This document shows, in pieces, positions 1 through 8,777 of a stretch of 64,000 nucleotides of DNA. Position 1 is the stretch's first letter; every line of letters starts with the position of its first letter. The DNA comes from Gammaproteobacteria bacterium. GTDB lineage: Bacteria > Pseudomonadota > Gammaproteobacteria > Xanthomonadales > Marinicellaceae. The notes beneath the pieces are model-generated. The model was not told the DNA's origin. It worked only from the letters and a program-made list of their open reading frames with translations, and did no database searches. The translations under genes were made by a program, and so were the position numbers. The stretch spans positions 61,618 to 125,617 of the forward strand of contig JAJRQG010000109.1 of NCBI GenBank assembly GCA_024280395.1. Reading direction: 5' to 3'.

Positions 1-533
1 AACTTTGGTTGAAAGTTGAAAAATTGATGCCAGAAAAAAATGCCAGAAAGTATAATCAAGCATTAATGGATTTGGGGTCGATGGTATGTAAAAGGACGAA
101 GCCGGATTGTCAACAATGCCCTTTCATTCATGAGTGCAAAGCCTTGAAGAGCAATCAAATTAAGCTCTATCCACAGAAAAATAAAAAGCCAAAACAACTT
201 GAGAAAACCTTGTATGTACTAATGGTCAAGCGGAATAAAAAAATACTTTTGCAAAAAAGAGACAACAGCAGTATATGGCCTGGCTTGTGGTTTTTGCCCG
301 TATTTTCAACAAATACAGAATTATCAAACACAATATCTTTACAACATGGTAAAATAATAGAGACTTTTTCCGTGCAGCATATATTGACTCACAGGAAATT
401 AACCATCGAGGTCACCGTTGTTCAATTTGGTGCTGAGGATTCAATTGAATCTATAAAAGGACAGTGGCAAGATATTGAGAATATTTCCAATCTTCCCCAT
501 CCAACAGCATTAAATAAAATAGTTGGTTTTTAG
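1..533 (+). CDS. mutY: A/G-specific adenine glycosylase MutY, C-terminal half (cut by window edge)
   Basis: MutY removes adenine mispaired with 8-oxoguanine in base-excision repair. The reading frame is open from the first bases of the window, so the N-terminal catalytic half lies upstream. What remains is about 175 residues. It carries the four iron-sulfur ligands in the classic spacing C-x6-C-x2-C-x5-C (the stretch beginning VCKRTKPDC and ending HEC). A NUDIX-like 8-oxoG-recognition domain follows (QKRDNSSIWPGLWFLP). The usual protein is about 350 residues, which matches a half gene. The TTG at position 9 is internal, not a start. No terminator is obvious before the next gene 107 bases downstream. 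Confidence 0.95.
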   Translation, partial: LWLKVEKLMPEKNARKYNQALMDLGSMVCKRTKPDCQQCPFIHECKALKSNQIKLYPQKNKKPKQLEKTLYVLMVKRNKKILLQKRDNSSIWPGLWFLPVFSTNTELSNTISLQHGKIIETFSVQHILTHRKLTIEVTVVQFGAEDSIESIKGQWQDIENISNLPHPTALNKIVGF

Positions 534-640
534 AATTGGTTCATAAATATGTCACTTTTGGCACATGACGAACTGCTTGAAATTGAATACAATGTGGCTT
601 AGAGTTTAGAGTTGAACTAATCATTTTAGGAGGAAACACC

Positions 641-1603
641 ATGTTAGACAGTCCACAAAATATATTTTTCTTGGTATTGGGTATTTTGGCCATTTTAACC
701 ATTAAGAATACTTTTAGTTTTGTACCACAAGGCTATCAATATACCATTGAACGGTTTGGTAAATACAAAAAAACATTCGATCCAGGTTTAGGTATGAAAG
801 TTCCTTGGATTGAAACCATTGGTCGCAAGATAAACATGATGGAACAAGTATTGAACGTTCCTTCTCAAGAAGTGATTACCAAAGACAATGCAGTTGTAAC
901 AGTTGACGGTGTGGTTTTTTATCAAGTATTAAATGCGCCACAAGCCGCTTATGAAGTCAATAATCTAGAATATGCTGTACTGAATTTAACCATGACCAAT
1001 ATCCGTACTGTGTTGGGTGGACTGGATTTAGATGAATCCTTGTCCAAACGCGATCAGATTAATCATCGCTTATTGGCGGTGGTTGATGAAGCGACTTCGC
1101 CTTGGGGAATTAAAGTAACACGTATTGAGATTAAAGACATTAAGCCACCACATGATTTGGTACAGTCCATGGCCAGACAAATGAAAGCAGAGCGTGAAAA
1201 ACGTGCCGATATTTTGGAAGCAGAAGGCAAAAGACAAGCTGAAATCTTACGCGCAGAAGGTCAGAAAAAAGCACAAGTGCTTTATGCGGAAGGCGACAAA
1301 GAAGCTGTAATGCTCAATGCTGAAGGCCAGAAAGAAGCGGCTTTTAGAGAAGCCGAAGCCCGCGAAAGATCAGCAGAAGCTGAAGCTAAAGCGACCCATA
1401 TGGTATCGAAAGCGATTGATGGTGGTAATATTCAGGCAGTCAATTACTTTGTAGCCACAAAATATTTGGAAGCCTTTGGTAAATTTGCTGAGTCTTCCAA
1501 TACCAAGACCATGATATTGCCGATGGAAGCTACAGGTATTATTGGTTCACTTGCGGGCATCACTGAAATCGCAAAAGATATCATGAAAGATGATAAATCT
1601 TAG
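641..1603 (+). CDS. qmcA: SPFH/stomatin-family membrane protein (QmcA-like)
   Basis: This is a membrane-anchored band-7 (SPFH) scaffold protein, of the family linked to membrane microdomains and protease control. One N-terminal membrane segment (about residues 8-25) is followed by the SPFH domain (about 27-190). A long Ala/Glu-rich coiled coil follows (about 175-255), with repeated AEG units such as [16 protein letters not shown]. The length of 320 residues is near E. coli QmcA (about 305). A strong Shine-Dalgarno (aggagg) sits 10 bases before the ATG. The next gene, 6 bases downstream, is an NfeD-like protein, the standard partner of this family, so the two very likely form one operon. Confidence 0.9.
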   Translation: MLDSPQNIFFLVLGILAILTIKNTFSFVPQGYQYTIERFGKYKKTFDPGLGMKVPWIETIGRKINMMEQVLNVPSQEVITKDNAVVTVDGVVFYQVLNAPQAAYEVNNLEYAVLNLTMTNIRTVLGGLDLDESLSKRDQINHRLLAVVDEATSPWGIKVTRIEIKDIKPPHDLVQSMARQMKAEREKRADILEAEGKRQAEILRAEGQKKAQVLYAEGDKEAVMLNAEGQKEAAFREAEARERSAEAEAKATHMVSKAIDGGNIQAVNYFVATKYLEAFGKFAESSNTKTMILPMEATGIIGSLAGITEIAKDIMKDDKS

Positions 1604-1609
1604 GAGTCG

Positions 1610-2056
1610 ATGATGGAATGGTTTGAAATATTAACGCCTTGGCATTGGTTAACAGCTGCCGTTATATTGATTGTTATTGAAATGATGATGGGTACTTACT
1701 TCCTTTTGTGGGTAGGCTTTGCGGCTGCCGCTACAGCATTGGTTCAATGGATGTTTGGTATTGGTTGGCAGGTACAGATGATGGTGTTTTTTATTTTGTC
1801 ATTGGTCTCAATTGTTGGTTGGTATTATTATGCCAAAAACAATCCAGAGATAGATACTATGCCACATTTAAATCGCCGCGGACATCAACACATAGGTAGG
1901 ACATTTAATTTATCAAGAGCCATAGTTAATGGTGTCGGGAAAATCAATGTTAATGACAGTACATGGAAAGTAGAAGGTGAAGACTTGCCTGAGGGTGCAA
2001 AAGTAAAGGTTGTGGATATTCAAGGAACGACACTAAAAATAGAAAAAGTCGGTTAA
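1610..2056 (+). CDS. NfeD-like membrane protein
   Basis: This is a 148-residue short-form NfeD/YbbK-type protein. It has two or three hydrophobic segments (roughly residues 10-30, 31-48 and 54-73) and a C-terminal OB-fold-like domain (about 90-148) with the usual gly-rich beta pattern (RAIVNGVGKINVNDSTWKVEG). It starts 6 bases after qmcA with a ggag box just upstream; the ATG at 1613 is an equally good start. NfeD proteins pair with stomatin-like proteins in membrane quality control, and the tandem arrangement here supports the same role. The exact function in this organism is not known. Confidence 0.85.
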   Translation: MMEWFEILTPWHWLTAAVILIVIEMMMGTYFLLWVGFAAAATALVQWMFGIGWQVQMMVFFILSLVSIVGWYYYAKNNPEIDTMPHLNRRGHQHIGRTFNLSRAIVNGVGKINVNDSTWKVEGEDLPEGAKVKVVDIQGTTLKIEKVG

Positions 2057-2095
2057 ATACTTCCAAAATTGACTTGTTAAAAAATATAAAAATTT

Positions 2096-3883
2096 ATGAG
2101 AAATAATATGAAAAAAAATAGATTAATAACAGCAATGGCACTGATTTTGTCATTAACTTTGGTATCTTGTAGTGATGATAATAATGAATCCAATTCACCA
2201 GTTGTGAAAAAAGCTGTTTCTGAAGTAGCCACATCAGTTAGCCAGCAATCAGGGCTATTGGACTATATTCCAGCAGAGACGCCAATTTTGTTTTATTATG
2301 TGAATGATCCAAAGTATCCTATTCCGCAAAAGCTTCAAGATAAAATGGGCAAGATATTTAGCAGTGTAGGCGAAATATTCAAAATGAGTTTTTTAGAGGG
2401 TTACAAAGGTTATACTACAAAAGCCAATCCAGATGCAGATCCTAAAGAAATCGATGCGTTCATGGATAAGTGGTTTTCCGAGGAAGGATTCAACAAACTC
2501 GGTTTTGCTATGGGTGAAACAGAATTTGCGATGTATGCTGTAAATTTATTTCCAGTTTTGCGGATGAATCTAGCAAAAACCCATGCGATGGACGAAGTAC
2601 TGGATGAATTAATGGCAAAAGCCAATGAGGAAACAGCCGATGTAGCCAGCAAAAAAGATGTTAATGGGGCAACGGTTTATCAGGTTGGTGACAAGGAATT
2701 TCAATTGATGGTTTCATTAAAAGGCAATGAATTGGTTGCCAGTTTTGCTCCAACCAGAGAAGTAGATAACTTAATGCCAAGTTTGTTTGGTTTTGATAAG
2801 CCTGCTAAATCATTGGTGCAATCTAATAATTACCAAGATACTTTAAGTAAGTATAATTATATGGGCAACAGTTTGGTGTGGGTCAATATCCGCCAAATAG
2901 CCGATTACTTTGTGAACCCATCTAAGCATGACTCTCCAATTTTAGACATGATGAAAGTGCAAGACAATGTACTTTCAGCAGATTGTAAAACAGAAATTTT
3001 GCAGATTTTTGATAAGTTCCCAAGATTAGTCAGTGGCAGCACAGTCCTAGATGATAGCAATATGGATTCACACATGATTATTGAGTTGGTCGATGGTTTG
3101 GGCAGCAAATTTGCGACCTTGATGGGAAGAATACCAACAGCCTCAGGTAACCCTGCTTTATCCTACGGGTTTAGCTTTGATATTGCTGCTGCAAAGACTT
3201 TGGCTCTTGAGTTTGTTACGGCTGTCGAAACAACTCCTTATAAATGTGAAATGTTAACCAGTATGAATGAGAAAGCCAGTATGGTTAAGCAAAAGCTTAA
3301 TCAGCCTTTGCCACCATTTGTGGGCAATTTCAAAGGTGTTAATATTGTTATTGATGAGCTAGATTTGGATCTAAGCAAAACCGACCCCAAGCAAATGGTT
3401 AAAAATTTGAAAGCCAAATTACTGTTGGCAGTAGATAACCCTGATGCATTAAAAGGCATGGCAGAAATGATGATGCCAGATATTCAGAAGCTGGGTTTGA
3501 CCATTGGTGGTGAAGCGGTTAATGTGTCTAGTTTGATTCCTGTTTCAGGTACTCAAATGCCCATCAATCTTGACTTTGTATTTATGGCGATGGGTTCTGA
3601 AACTATTGGTCTTTCATTGGGAGAAGGCACAAATATTGACTTAGCAAAGGATGTTTCACAAAAAGGAGCTTCAAACTTGTTGAACTTTAGAGTTGAAGCA
3701 GAGCTTTATAAGAATATATTTGAAGGAATCAGTGATATGTCAGATAAATTTCCTGCCGAAGTGAAGAAACAATTTGCCATGCAGAAATTGATGATGAATG
3801 ATTTAATATGGTGGACTTCTGAGTCTGGGAGTATTGATTTTACCGACCGTGGGTTTGAAATTGATGTCAACTATAAGTATTAA
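2096..3883 (+). CDS. large predicted lipoprotein of unknown function
   Basis: I do not recognise a named family. The 595-residue product begins with a Lys-rich head and a hydrophobic segment ending in a lipobox (LVSC, Cys25), followed by an Asp/Ser/Asn-rich linker, so it should be a lipidated periplasmic or outer-membrane protein. The rest is soluble, mixed alpha/beta, with few cysteines, and no enzyme motif is visible. A second in-frame ATG (2108) would still give a complete signal peptide. A clear terminator follows, so it is separate from pal. It lies where tolB would sit in a canonical tol-pal operon, but it does not look like TolB (no beta-propeller repeats). Confidence 0.75.
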   Translation: MRNNMKKNRLITAMALILSLTLVSCSDDNNESNSPVVKKAVSEVATSVSQQSGLLDYIPAETPILFYYVNDPKYPIPQKLQDKMGKIFSSVGEIFKMSFLEGYKGYTTKANPDADPKEIDAFMDKWFSEEGFNKLGFAMGETEFAMYAVNLFPVLRMNLAKTHAMDEVLDELMAKANEETADVASKKDVNGATVYQVGDKEFQLMVSLKGNELVASFAPTREVDNLMPSLFGFDKPAKSLVQSNNYQDTLSKYNYMGNSLVWVNIRQIADYFVNPSKHDSPILDMMKVQDNVLSADCKTEILQIFDKFPRLVSGSTVLDDSNMDSHMIIELVDGLGSKFATLMGRIPTASGNPALSYGFSFDIAAAKTLALEFVTAVETTPYKCEMLTSMNEKASMVKQKLNQPLPPFVGNFKGVNIVIDELDLDLSKTDPKQMVKNLKAKLLLAVDNPDALKGMAEMMMPDIQKLGLTIGGEAVNVSSLIPVSGTQMPINLDFVFMAMGSETIGLSLGEGTNIDLAKDVSQKGASNLLNFRVEAELYKNIFEGISDMSDKFPAEVKKQFAMQKLMMNDLIWWTSESGSIDFTDRGFEIDVNYKY

Positions 3884-3914
3884 AACAGACATATTTTAAA
3901 TTTTTGATTGTACA

Positions 3915-3949
3915 AAGGCCAACTTTCTCCTGAAAGTTGGTCTTTTTTT
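3915..3949 (+). terminator. Rho-independent terminator after the 595-residue lipoprotein gene
   Basis: A 12-bp stem (3915-3926 with 3933-3944, one G-T pair) closes a 6-base loop and runs into a tract of seven Ts. It separates the upstream gene from pal. Confidence 0.85.
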
Positions 3950-4000
3950 ATGAGTTTATCAATAAAAAAGGATAAACCATTTTCTTACAACAATGTTCTA

Positions 4001-4030
4001 TTGTAAACTACAATGCTGAACCTGTATAAA
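4001..4030 (+). promoter_or_regulatory. candidate sigma-70 promoter of pal
   Basis: TTGTAA (4001-4006) and TATAAA (4025-4030) are separated by 18 bases. They lie just downstream of a terminator and 22 bases before the pal ATG, which would leave a short leader. Consensus match only. Confidence 0.45.
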
Positions 4031-4052
4031 TCACTCCTTGGAGAAAATAATA

Positions 4053-4607
4053 ATGAAATTAATAAACAAATTGGCTATTTTAGTACTACTTAGTTCTTTA
4101 ATGGTTGCCTGTGGCAAAAAGAAAGCCCCGCCAGTTGCTGATACACCAGAACAACCTCCAGTTGTTATTGAGGATACACAAGTGGATCCTGTAACGACAT
4201 ATCAGTATAACGGCCAGAAGTTTTATGATATCTGTTGTGATTCCGATGATTTAAACAATGCCGAAAGTTTGTTATCGCAACGAGTAATTTGGTTTGCTTA
4301 TGATCAAGCAACGGTAGAAAGTGATTACCGTGAAGTGATTGCTATTCACGCACGCTATTTAAGTGAAAATCCTTCTGCCAAGATGGTACTTGAAGGACAT
4401 GCAGATGAACGTGGCACTCCGGAGTACAATTTGGCATTGGGTGAGAAACGTGGAAAATCTGTGGCCAATTTAATGCGCGCACAAGGTGCATCTGCTGGTC
4501 AAATCTCTGTGGTTAGTTTTGGTGAAGAAAAACCAGTTGCGTTATGTAATGACGATTCTTGTTGGTCTCAAAATAGAAGAGTTAGAATTGTTTATACTGC
4601 AAAGTAA
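4053..4607 (+). CDS. pal: peptidoglycan-associated lipoprotein Pal
   Basis: Pal is an outer-membrane lipoprotein that binds peptidoglycan and is the Tol-system anchor needed for envelope constriction. The ATG at 4053 follows a ggag box. The frame also extends back to a TTG at 4038, but that start would put five residues in front of a complete signal peptide. The lipobox is LMVAC (Cys20), followed by a Pro-rich linker and then the OmpA-C-like domain (about residues 75-184). The domain has the signature GHADERGTPEYN and a closing NRRVRIVY. The length of 184 is typical. cpoB follows, but tolQRAB are not present in the 4 kb upstream. Confidence 0.95.
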   Translation: MKLINKLAILVLLSSLMVACGKKKAPPVADTPEQPPVVIEDTQVDPVTTYQYNGQKFYDICCDSDDLNNAESLLSQRVIWFAYDQATVESDYREVIAIHARYLSENPSAKMVLEGHADERGTPEYNLALGEKRGKSVANLMRAQGASAGQISVVSFGEEKPVALCNDDSCWSQNRRVRIVYTAK

Positions 4608-4657
4608 TTAACGAACTTAACGCACCAAAATGTGTCCAATTTAATGGATTATAAAAG

Positions 4658-4682
4658 CCCGGCATACTTTGTCGGGTTTTTT
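4658..4682 (+). terminator. terminator between pal and cpoB
   Basis: A 6-bp GC-rich stem (4658-4663 with 4671-4676) and 7-base loop are followed by six Ts. It may attenuate rather than fully block read-through into cpoB. Confidence 0.7.
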
Positions 4683-4720
4683 ATGCAAAGATCTCAAATA
4701 GAATTAATTAGGTGAAAATG

Positions 4721-5536
4721 ATGAAAAAACTAATATTATCCATTGTTGTGATTGGCATGTTAACTGTTTCTGTCAATGCCAAAGAGCTGACCATTCAACA
4801 AAGGTTGGCGAACCTTGAAAAGTTAATGAAGCAACAGCCTGAAACGCGCAATAATTCAGCTGATATAGTTATGCAGAATCAAGAATTACAACAACAAATA
4901 GCAGAATTAAAAGGCGTAATCGAAGAACAAAATTATAAAATTAAAAATTTACAAGAAAAGCAAAAACTTTTGTATATAGATCTAGACTCGCGTTTATCGG
5001 ATGTTGAATCAAAATCACAAGGAGTCAACAATCAATCATCTCAAAGTAATACAAATAAAACTGTGCAAGCACCGTTAAAAGTTGAAGTAGATGAGAATTA
5101 TGGTAAAACCAATGTCAATACCACAGTAATTGATACTCAAAAACCAAAATTGTCTTCGTATCAAGACGAATATGACATTGCCTTTGCGCATTTGCGAGCA
5201 GGACGTTTTTTGGTATCAGCCAGAGCTTTTGAAGATTTTGTTAACAAATACCCCGACAATGAACTGACAGACAATGCCTATTATTGGTTGGGTGAATCCT
5301 ATTATGTTAAGCGTCAATATCCACAAGCTTTGGCGGCTTTTCAAACTTTGACCAGTAGTTTTCCAGGCAGCGATAAAGCACCTGATTCTTGGTTAAAGAT
5401 TGGTTATAGTTATTTTGAAATGGATGATTTGGTTAAGGCTGAAGTTAATTTAAAGAAGGTGATTGATAGTTATCCAGGGACCAGTATAGCGCGACTGGCT
5501 AAAAATCGTTTAATACAATTACACAGAGATCATTAA
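4721..5536 (+). CDS. cpoB: cell division coordinator CpoB (YbgF)
   Basis: CpoB is a periplasmic TolA-binding protein that couples outer-membrane constriction to peptidoglycan synthesis. It has a signal peptide with likely cleavage after Ala20 (SVNA/KE) and a Gln/Glu-rich coiled-coil trimerisation region (about residues 25-95). A low-complexity Ser/Asn/Gln linker leads to C-terminal TPR repeats (about 145-271) with typical signatures such as AYYWLGESYYVKRQYPQAL. I chose the ATG at 4721 because it lies 6 bases after an aggtg box; the GTG at 4712 and ATG at 4718 are in frame. The pal-cpoB order is conserved in gammaproteobacteria. Confidence 0.92.
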   Translation: MKKLILSIVVIGMLTVSVNAKELTIQQRLANLEKLMKQQPETRNNSADIVMQNQELQQQIAELKGVIEEQNYKIKNLQEKQKLLYIDLDSRLSDVESKSQGVNNQSSQSNTNKTVQAPLKVEVDENYGKTNVNTTVIDTQKPKLSSYQDEYDIAFAHLRAGRFLVSARAFEDFVNKYPDNELTDNAYYWLGESYYVKRQYPQALAAFQTLTSSFPGSDKAPDSWLKIGYSYFEMDDLVKAEVNLKKVIDSYPGTSIARLAKNRLIQLHRDH

Positions 5537-5549
5537 TTAGGAAAGAATT

Positions 5550-6197
5550 GTGGAAAAAAGCCAATTAAAGATTTCTGAAATATTCTATTCAATTCAAGGT
5601 GAATCCACTTTTGTTGGTTTGCCAACGGTGTTTATTCGTTTAACAGGTTGTCCCCTCAGGTGTACTTGGTGCGATACTGAATATGCTTTTTCAGGTGGTC
5701 AATGGATGGATATAGATGCCATTGTTGGACAGACGAAAAGCCATGGAACACCCTATGTTTGTGTAACTGGTGGAGAGCCATTGGCTCAAAAAAGATGTTT
5801 ATTGCTGCTGGATAAATTAATCGATAATGGATTTAATGTGTCTTTAGAAACATCAGGGGCTATTTCAGTTGCAAATGTGAACGACAAAGTTGTAACGGTC
5901 ATGGACTTAAAAGCCCCAGGCTCAGGAGAAGAGCAAAAAAACATCTATGAAAACATCAATTATTTAGATGCCAAAGACCAAATCAAATTTGTAATAAAAG
6001 ATCGAACGGATTATCACTGGACGCAGGACATTATTCAGCGATATAACTTGATTGATAAGTGTGAAGTATTGTTGTCCCCTGTTGCTGGAGAAATCAATCC
6101 TGCAGATTTAGCTCAATGGATATTGGACGATAAGTTAATGGTACGCATGCAATTACAATTACACAAAATCCTTTGGGATGATGCACAAGGAAGATGA
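5550..6197 (+). CDS. queE: 7-carboxy-7-deazaguanine synthase QueE
   Basis: QueE is a radical-SAM enzyme that converts 6-carboxytetrahydropterin to 7-carboxy-7-deazaguanine in queuosine (tRNA) biosynthesis. The cluster-binding motif C-x3-C-x2-C is at Cys34, Cys38 and Cys41 ([10 protein letters not shown]), near the N terminus as expected. A glycine-rich SAM-binding segment follows (VTGGEPL). The length of 215 residues is normal. The start is GTG with an aggaa box upstream. queC begins 7 bases after the stop, so the two are co-transcribed, and both queuosine steps are adjacent here. Confidence 0.95.
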   Translation: MEKSQLKISEIFYSIQGESTFVGLPTVFIRLTGCPLRCTWCDTEYAFSGGQWMDIDAIVGQTKSHGTPYVCVTGGEPLAQKRCLLLLDKLIDNGFNVSLETSGAISVANVNDKVVTVMDLKAPGSGEEQKNIYENINYLDAKDQIKFVIKDRTDYHWTQDIIQRYNLIDKCEVLLSPVAGEINPADLAQWILDDKLMVRMQLQLHKILWDDAQGR

Positions 6198-6204
6198 CAA
6201 GAAT

Positions 6205-6882
6205 ATGAAGAAGAGGTGTATTGTATTGTTATCTGGAGGCCTTGATTCAACCACATGTTTGGCTGTTGCAAAAGAAAACGGTTACGAATGTTACACGTTG
6301 GCTGTTGATTATGGGCAACGCCATCGTTCGGAACTGGTGGCAGCACAAAGGGTTTCTGAATATTTTAATGCCAATCAACACAAAGTCATTAAAATAGACC
6401 TAAGAGCCATTGGCGGATCAGCGCTGACAGCAGATATTGATGTTCCGGATCACGAAATGGTAGAAACCAATGATATTCCCATCACTTATGTGCCAGCTAG
6501 AAACACTATGTTCTTGAGTATAGCTTTGGGTTATGCAGAAACGGTCGGAGCCAATGATATGTTTATTGGGGTTAATGCTGTGGATTATTCTGGTTATCCA
6601 GATTGTCGACCAGAATTTATAGCCAGTTTTGAAAAAATGGCTAATTTAGCCACCAAAGCCCAGATAGAAGGCCAAAAATTCAGTATTCATACACCCTTAA
6701 TTGATTTAACCAAATCAGAAATAATTCAGCTAGGGCACAAAGTAGGTGTGGATTATGCCATTACAGTTTCATGCTATAACGCCAATAGCCAAGGCAAAGC
6801 TTGTGGTGAATGTGATTCTTGTTATTATAGAAAATTAGGATTTGAACAAGCCCAAGTTAAAGATCCTACCCATTATCAATGA
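6205..6882 (+). CDS. queC: 7-cyano-7-deazaguanine synthase QueC
   Basis: QueC is an ATP-dependent enzyme that makes preQ0 from 7-carboxy-7-deazaguanine, the step after QueE. The N-terminal PP-loop is SGGLDST (residues 10-16), and the C-terminal zinc site has four cysteines in [19 protein letters not shown] chose the ATG at 6205 because it follows an aaggaag box and gives a normal 225-residue protein; an in-frame ATG at 6178 would overlap queE and add nine non-conserved residues. The stop overlaps the start of the next gene (ATGA). Confidence 0.95.
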   Translation: MKKRCIVLLSGGLDSTTCLAVAKENGYECYTLAVDYGQRHRSELVAAQRVSEYFNANQHKVIKIDLRAIGGSALTADIDVPDHEMVETNDIPITYVPARNTMFLSIALGYAETVGANDMFIGVNAVDYSGYPDCRPEFIASFEKMANLATKAQIEGQKFSIHTPLIDLTKSEIIQLGHKVGVDYAITVSCYNANSQGKACGECDSCYYRKLGFEQAQVKDPTHYQ

Positions 6883-7685
6883 TAAGGGTTTCTGAACTTT
6901 ATATCTATCCGGTAAAATCTCTTGCTGGAATCAAGCTAAACACTGCAAAACTAAGCCCTTTTGGATTGCAATATGATCGTCGTTGGATGATAGTGGATAC
7001 TAATGGAAAATTTATTAGCCAAAGAGAGCTGGCAAAGATGGCAACTATTAGAACAAAATTTTTAGATGGACAATTAATGTTGTCACATCTTAATTCAGAT
7101 ATTAAAGTTCCAAGAGTTGGTGATTGTTCAAAGGAAATGTTGATAACCGTATGGAAAGATACTTTTCAAGCCACGCATGTATCAAAGCTGGTCGATAGCT
7201 GGCTTTCTGATGTTTTACAGCAAGACTGTCAACTTGTTTATATGCAGGATGGTGTGCAAAGACAGATTGATTTAGATTTCGCACCAGATGGACAAAATGT
7301 AAGTTTTGCAGATGCCTATCCCTTACTGGTTATTTCGCAAGCCAGCCTAGATGACTTGAACTCTAGATTAAAGTCATCTGTAAACATCAATCGTTTTAGA
7401 GCCAATATCATCGTCTCTGGTACTCAAGCATTTGCAGAAGATGACTGGCAAAACTTGTCCATCAATGGCATCGAATTCAAAGCAGTCAAGAAATGTTCAA
7501 GGTGCATAATGCCTAGTATTAACCAACAAACAGGAATCAAAGACCAGACAAAAATGTTGTCGGTGTTGAGCAACTACAGAAAAGAAGACAAAAAGATAAA
7601 ATTTGGTCAAAACCTTATCTACAAAGACGTTGATTTGATAAATGGACAATCTTTAACACTTGAAGATGAAGTAATTTTAAAATAA
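6879..7685 (+). CDS. MOSC-domain protein (YcbX/mARC-like, without ferredoxin domain)
   Basis: This 268-residue protein has a MOSC N-terminal beta-barrel (about residues 1-115) and a MOSC domain (about 125-265). The family binds molybdenum cofactor and reduces N-hydroxylated compounds. The conserved cysteine pair occurs as KKCSRC (Cys206, Cys209), in the position equivalent to the molybdenum-ligand region of YcbX. YcbX carries a C-terminal 2Fe-2S ferredoxin domain, which is absent here, so an external electron donor would be needed. It overlaps queC by four bases (ATGA), so it is translationally coupled to the queuosine genes, although no functional link is known. Confidence 0.85.
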   Translation: MIRVSELYIYPVKSLAGIKLNTAKLSPFGLQYDRRWMIVDTNGKFISQRELAKMATIRTKFLDGQLMLSHLNSDIKVPRVGDCSKEMLITVWKDTFQATHVSKLVDSWLSDVLQQDCQLVYMQDGVQRQIDLDFAPDGQNVSFADAYPLLVISQASLDDLNSRLKSSVNINRFRANIIVSGTQAFAEDDWQNLSINGIEFKAVKKCSRCIMPSINQQTGIKDQTKMLSVLSNYRKEDKKIKFGQNLIYKDVDLINGQSLTLEDEVILK

Positions 7686-7757
7686 CTTAAAATAACTTAA
7701 TAATTTATAAAAAAATACTTGTCATGACGATAAACTTACCCTAAAATTCGCATCCTC

Positions 7758-7786
7758 TTGTGAATGTCACAGGAATTCAATATAAT
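7758..7786 (+). promoter_or_regulatory. sigma-70 promoter of tRNA-Lys
   Basis: TTGTGA (7758-7763), a 17-base spacer and a perfect TATAAT (7781-7786) lie 34 bases before the mature tRNA 5' end. Confidence 0.7.
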
Positions 7787-7820
7787 ACTTTATTCTAGTT
7801 TAAGTATATAAGACCCGAAA

Positions 7821-7896
7821 GGGCCGTTAGCTCAGTTGGTAGAGCAGTGGACTTTTAATCCATTGGTCGAAGGTTCGAATCCTTCACGGCCCACCA
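7821..7896 (+). tRNA. tRNA-Lys (anticodon UUU)
   Basis: This is a 76-nt cloverleaf with encoded CCA. The acceptor stem gggccgt pairs with acggccc, the D-arm carries agctcagttggtagagc, the T-arm is ggttcgaatcc, and the seven-base anticodon loop is cttttaa with TTT at 7854-7856. It closely matches E. coli tRNA-Lys. Seven Ts follow the CCA directly (7897-7903) and may help termination. Confidence 0.98.
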
Positions 7897-7928
7897 TTTT
7901 TTTGTACTCTATATCACGTCATAAGTTT

Positions 7929-8360
7929 CCAATCTCATCCTTAAAAAATCACTCACTAATAAGGCACTAAATCGTATTTTATTAAGAATGACCTTGAAAA
8001 CTTCTAACGCAATCTAAAGCACAAAAAACGAGTTTTTTATTTCGAATTCCAATCCTAAAAATCACTCACTAATAAAGCACTAACTCGTATTTTATTTGAA
8101 TCGACCTAGAGCACTTCTAAAGCAATCTAAATCAACAAAAGCCGAGTTTTAAATTACCTCCAATCTCATTCTTCTATAACAATCATTTATATTACAAGAT
8201 TCATGTTCTGAAAGAATTGATCTTGAAAAATTCATATGGAACTATTTTTCACGCTAGCCAAGAAGTGGTGAGTATCGTGACGATACGAATAAAATTTCTA
8301 ACGCAATTTAGAGCACAAAAAATGAGTTTTCCAAATCCGAATATCAATTCAAAAAAATCA
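7929..8360. repeat. degenerate tandem repeat, units of about 110-120 bp
   Basis: Two adjacent copies start at 7929 and 8049. They share ccaatc, aaaaatcactcactaataa, gcactaa, tcgtatttta, acttctaa, gcaatctaaa and cgagtttt in the same order, agreeing at roughly four positions in five by eye. A third, broken copy (about 8293-8360) has ttctaacgcaat, gagcacaaaaaa and gagtttt, then aaaaaaatcactcc. No convincing reading frame or RNA fold spans the units. The 613-base gap between tRNA-Lys and the small minus-strand gene holds these repeats, a perfect palindrome at 8272-8286 and a palindromic-repeat relic. Confidence 0.75.
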
Positions 8361-8370
8361 CTCCATACCT

Positions 8371-8400
8371 GTCACTGCCGCGAAGGCGATAATCCATGAA
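8371..8400. repeat. degenerate copy of the gcgaaggc palindromic repeat
   Basis: The stretch carries gccgcgaaggcgataatcca. This is a mutated version of the sequence that occurs intact at 53152-53171 and again near 63712 and 63821. Confidence 0.6.
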
Positions 8401-8509
8401 CTCGGTACTTCAATTACAGAAATAACTCTTAGATAAATCGACGTCCCTACAATAATAATTATACGCTTCGTTATGTCTTATATATTGTTGATTATTGCTT
8501 CAGTTACGA

Positions 8510-8638
8510 TTAATCAGATTTCTTTTTTCCTTTGTTTTCAGGCTTTTTATAATCGCCAATCACTCCTTTCAATAGGCAGACTTTTTTTATTGGACATTTA
8601 TTACAGCTTGATAGGGCAGCATAGGGGCATAAAATCAT
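8510..8638 (-). CDS. small Cys-motif protein, 42 residues, hypothetical
   Basis: This short minus-strand frame begins MILCPYAALSSCNKCP. It has four cysteines (C-x7-C-x2-C-x5-C), then a VIGDY segment and a Lys-rich tail. The cysteine arrangement resembles a compact metal- or cluster-binding knuckle, and I believe similar short CPY...CxxCP...IGDY proteins occur in gammaproteobacteria, from memory only. A TATAAT box lies on the same strand (8663-8668). The ribosome-binding site is weak. The composition (Cys-rich, Lys-rich end, in-frame stop) looks more like a protein than chance. Function unknown. Confidence 0.5.
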   Translation of the reverse strand: MILCPYAALSSCNKCPIKKVCLLKGVIGDYKKPENKGKKKSD

Positions 8639-8696
8639 GATTGTTCTCGGTTGTTTTGGGGAATTATATCACGAAAAGATAGAATTTCTTGAGGAT

Positions 8697-8733
8697 AAAA
8701 AAAGCGGCATCAATTGAGGGCACTGATACCGCT
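8697..8733 (-). terminator. Rho-independent terminator downstream of pyk
   Basis: On the minus strand a 10-bp stem (8733-8724 with 8712-8703, one G-T pair) with an 11-base loop is followed by a run of Ts. It lies 130 bases beyond the pyk stop. Confidence 0.8.
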
Positions 8734-8777
8734 AACAAAAACGACCCAAAAAATAAGGAGATATCGAGTCGAACTTT

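Noticed and set aside
5440..5549. preQ1 riboswitch upstream of queE
   Set aside because: Only 13 bases separate cpoB from queE and no preQ1 aptamer-like hairpin with an A-rich tail was seen.
7929..8360. Tandem repeats as a CRISPR array
   Set aside because: Units are about 115 bp, directly adjacent and degenerate, with no short constant repeats alternating with unique spacers and no cas genes.
8217..8399. 60-codon plus-strand frame in the repeat region
   Set aside because: It runs through the broken repeat and the palindromic-repeat relic, has no ribosome-binding site and no protein-like composition.
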